In this document: positions 61,860 through 64,000 of the stretch, one piece after another | How the letters are laid out: the number at the start of each line of letters is the position of its first letter | Position numbering within the stretch: the stretch's first letter is position 1 | Assembly (NCBI GenBank): GCA_944326545.1 | Contig: CALVEH010000008.1 | Location: 1-64,000, forward strand | Direction of reading: 5' to 3' | Source of the DNA: Candidatus Gastranaerophilales bacterium | GTDB taxonomy: Bacteria; Cyanobacteriota; Vampirovibrionia; Gastranaerophilales; Gastranaerophilaceae | Length of the DNA stretch: 64,000 nucleotides | Notes under the pieces: generated by a model | Databases searched by the model: none | What the model saw: only the letters and a program-made list of their open reading frames with translations | What the model was told of the DNA's origin: nothing | Position numbers and translations under genes: made by a program

Positions 61860-63034
61860 TGCCTGAAAAATCTTTCTTTGTCGACATAGATTGTTTTCAA
61901 CAAAAAAAACATGGACAAAATACTTTTGGTGACTGCTTTAAATCAAAACGTTTTACGGATGAAGGCAGGTTGCTTGCTGTTTTATCAGACGGTCTTGGTA
62001 GCGGAATAAAAGCGAATATTCTTGCAACAATGACAGCCACTATGATTTTAAAGTTCATTGAAGAAGGCAAGGATATTTTAAAGGCAACAGAAGTTATAAT
62101 GAACTCGCTGCCCGTATGTCAGGTTAGAAAAATCAGTTATTCGACATTTTCTGCTTTTGAATGTTCTGATGAAGGTGAAATTAAAATAGTAGAAGAAGGT
62201 AATCCGGATTTTATTCACCTTAGAAACGGTGTTGTACTAGAACATAAACCTAAAATTGTTACATCAAAAACATTTACTAACAGGCACATGCATTTGTACA
62301 GTTTTAAGTTAGAACCTGAAGACAGACTTATTTTTTGCTCGGATGGTGTAACTCAATCAGGAATGGGCACAAATGAATACAAGCTTGGTTGGAGACGTGA
62401 GGGACTAATTGATTTTGTAGAGGCAGAATTAAGAAGAAACCCTGCAATATCAAGCCGTCATCTCGCTCAAGAAATCGTTAAAGAAGCAATAAGAAAAGAA
62501 CCAGAACATCAAGCTAAAGACGATGTTTCTGCGCTTGTTTTATATTTCAGACAGCCAAGAAAATTGCTCATTTTTACAGGTCCGCCATACCGTCAAGACA
62601 GAGATGCAGAGTATTCAAAAATCTTTGATGATTTTGACGGAAGAAAAGCTATAGTAGGAGGAACCACTGCAAACCTTATTGCAAGAGAATTAGGAAGAGA
62701 AATTACAACAGAAAAATACAATAAGGGAATGCTTCCGGCTTGTTCACACATGGATGGTGTTGATCTTATTACAGAAGGTATTTTGACTTTAACCAAAGTT
62801 TTGGAATACTTAAATGAAGGCTATGACCGTTGGCCTGACGATGCAGCCGGAAGATTAATTGAACTTTTGTTAGACTCTGATGTTATAGATTTTATGATTG
62901 GTTCAAAACTAAATCAGGCACATTATGACCCTGATTTGCCTTTGGAACTTGAAATTCGTAAAAATGTTGTAAAACAACTGGAAAAAATTTTATCAGGACG
63001 TTATATTAAAAAGGTAAACCTCAAATTTATCTAG
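61859..63034 (+). CDS. SpoIIE/PP2C-type serine phosphatase
   Basis: A 391-residue protein with a SpoIIE phosphatase domain at ~15-230: FGDCFKSKRF, VLSDGLGSGIKAN with the metal Asp, LIFCSDGVTQSG and KDDVSALVLYF. The remaining ~160 residues are an unrecognised C-terminal region (VGGTTANLIARELG) found with this class. It overlaps hydS by one base (TAATG), so the pair is a coupled sensor-effector. Targets of such enzymes are usually phosphorylated anti-sigma antagonists. Confidence 0.88.
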   Translation: MPEKSFFVDIDCFQQKKHGQNTFGDCFKSKRFTDEGRLLAVLSDGLGSGIKANILATMTATMILKFIEEGKDILKATEVIMNSLPVCQVRKISYSTFSAFECSDEGEIKIVEEGNPDFIHLRNGVVLEHKPKIVTSKTFTNRHMHLYSFKLEPEDRLIFCSDGVTQSGMGTNEYKLGWRREGLIDFVEAELRRNPAISSRHLAQEIVKEAIRKEPEHQAKDDVSALVLYFRQPRKLLIFTGPPYRQDRDAEYSKIFDDFDGRKAIVGGTTANLIARELGREITTEKYNKGMLPACSHMDGVDLITEGILTLTKVLEYLNEGYDRWPDDAAGRLIELLLDSDVIDFMIGSKLNQAHYDPDLPLELEIRKNVVKQLEKILSGRYIKKVNLKFI

Positions 63035-63124
63035 TGAAATTGTTGCATAATGTTATACACCCCCATAAAAACACAAGAGGTTAACAAGACAAGTGTGACA
63101 TTTTCAAAAAAAAGGGAGAACTAA

Positions 63125-63388
63125 ATGGAAGAATCCGGAAAAATATTATTGGAACTATGCTTTGGTACAACATGCTTTGTAATGGGTGCCTCAAAGTTGC
63201 AGGAGATTGAACAATATATTCCTCCTCAATACAAAAACAAAGTGGAAGTTAAAGCACATACCTGTCTGGATTTGTGTAAAAACGCAACTTATATGAAAGC
63301 TCCCTTTGTAAAACTCGATGGAGAGATAATCTCTGAGGCTACGGTTGAGAAGATAATTCAAGCAATAGAGAGAAAGATAAATGGATAA
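63125..63388 (+). CDS. Thioredoxin-like [2Fe-2S] ferredoxin
   Basis: An 87-residue paralogue of the protein at 59789-60043 with C12, C17, C47 and C51 in the same spacing (C-x4-C, C-x3-C). It lies directly before, and overlaps by 8 bases, the hydrogenase gene at 63381, so it probably supplies its electrons. AGGGAGAA precedes the ATG. Confidence 0.88.
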   Translation: MEESGKILLELCFGTTCFVMGASKLQEIEQYIPPQYKNKVEVKAHTCLDLCKNATYMKAPFVKLDGEIISEATVEKIIQAIERKING

Positions 63389-64000
63389 CAGTAATACTAC
63401 TCACCTCAAAAGAGAGGTATTGGTTAGCTTAATTCAAGCTTTTATTAATCAAGAAATGGGTAATCTTAGAGAATTACCTTTCAAAATGAGACCAAAACAC
63501 GGCGAAGCTCCTTACAGATGTTGTATCTATAAAGAAAGAGCTATCTTAAGACAAAGAACTATCGCCGGTCTTGGTATGAGCATTGAATCTGATGATGAAA
63601 TGACATCATTAAATGACTATGCTAAAGCAGCAATGGAAAGAAAAGAACCTGAAAAAGAAATTCTTACGGTTGTTGATGCTGCTTGCAAAGGCTGTGTACC
63701 AAGCCGTGTATATGTTACAGAGTTATGCCAAGGTTGCGTTGCCAGACCTTGTGTATCTACTTGTAAATTTGGTGCAATCCAAATTAAAGACGGTCGTTCT
63801 GTAATAGATGGCGAAAAATGTAAAAACTGCGGCATGTGTATGCAAGTTTGCCCATACAGCGCGATTGTTAAAATAAAAGTTCCTTGTGAAGACGCTTGCC
63901 CTGTAGGCGCAATCCACAAAAACGAAATGGGACATGCCGTTATAGACTTTGACAAGTGCATAAGCTGTGGTGCTTGTGTTGGAGCTTGTCCGTTTGCAGC
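63381..64000 (+). CDS. Group B-like monomeric [FeFe] hydrogenase (3' truncated by window end)
   Basis: The visible ~206 residues run off the window. The N-terminus MDNSNTTHLKREVLVSLIQAF and ELPFKMRPKHGEAPYRCCIYKERAIL are followed by AACKGCVPSRVYVTELCQGCVARPC, a 4Fe-4S pair CKNCGMCMQVC, then PCEDACPVGAI and DFDKCISCGACVGACPF. This Cys-rich ferredoxin-type N-terminus matches the clostridial-type monomeric group B hydrogenases by recollection. The H-cluster domain is expected beyond 64000. The ATG at 63381 overlaps the preceding ferredoxin stop. Confidence 0.8.
   Translation, partial: MDNSNTTHLKREVLVSLIQAFINQEMGNLRELPFKMRPKHGEAPYRCCIYKERAILRQRTIAGLGMSIESDDEMTSLNDYAKAAMERKEPEKEILTVVDAACKGCVPSRVYVTELCQGCVARPCVSTCKFGAIQIKDGRSVIDGEKCKNCGMCMQVCPYSAIVKIKVPCEDACPVGAIHKNEMGHAVIDFDKCISCGACVGACPFA

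Noticed and set aside
1-64000. tRNA, rRNA, CRISPR arrays, insertion sequences, prophage genes
   Set aside because: Looked for in intergenic regions and in protein motifs; none was recognised.

Overview
The window is A+T-rich, densely packed, and looks like a chromosomal segment of a non-photosynthetic relative of Cyanobacteria, most likely a gut Melainabacteria/Vampirovibrionia of the Gastranaerophilales type. Arguments (inference from gene content, no database search was possible): a Ycf45-type AAA+R3H protein (44812-46401), a short cyanobacterial-style SSB, a GlgC pyrophosphorylase, two alternative sigma factors, a diderm envelope (RND/TolC efflux, prepilin peptidase and a prepilin), and a strictly anaerobic metabolism ([FeFe] hydrogenases, superoxide reductase, hemerythrin, Rex). 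No tRNA, rRNA, CRISPR array or transposase was seen, and only the first 385 bases lack a gene for more than 300 bases.

Layout. 1-310: three tandem ~104-bp copies made of small hairpins. 386-7402: hemerythrin, small membrane protein, LysM protein, LUD protein, MATE exporter and several lineage-specific proteins. 7608-16538: ispH-rpsA, a metalloprotease, sigma factor plus prepilin peptidase, class II aldolase, rsmD, an S66 peptidase and dnaX. 16599-23086: the type II fatty-acid cluster (DUF177-rpmF, then plsX-fabH-fabD-fabG-acpP-fabF). 23140-31295: an orphan solute-binding lipoprotein with spmA/spmB, and an MFP-RND-TolC efflux operon. 31409-37447: glgC-thioredoxin-prepilin operon, a leuC-type hydratase, a FliA/WhiG-type sigma factor, radA. 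38872-43867: a nuoJKLMN-like membrane-arm operon lacking many proton-channel residues. 43968-50479: TPR protein, Ycf45, two metalloprotease-like proteins. 50546-58928: ferritin and superoxide reductase, an ssb/four-carbon-acid kinase/PdxA operon, a divergent glucose-6-phosphate isomerase, a second TolC. 58940-64000: Rex and an H2 metabolism/sensing locus that runs off the end of the window.

How parts work together. Rex (NADH/NAD+ sensor) lies divergent from, and has a plausible operator in front of, a locus with two thioredoxin-like [2Fe-2S] proteins, a PAS-containing sensory-type [FeFe] hydrogenase, a SpoIIE-type phosphatase and a group-B-like monomeric [FeFe] hydrogenase; this suggests redox- and H2-responsive control of fermentation. 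Superoxide reductase, ferritin and hemerythrin would handle oxygen and iron.

The most interesting unexplained signals are: (1) a recurrent N-terminal signature, [PTIV]-[SNA]-F-x-[GS] at about residue 20-60 after an Asn/Lys/Ser-rich leader, on seven otherwise unrelated proteins, including an AAA ATPase, two metalloproteases and glucose-6-phosphate isomerase; (2) a complex I membrane arm with a shortened NuoL and substituted key residues in NuoK and NuoM; (3) hairpins that enclose the start region of three metalloprotease-like genes.
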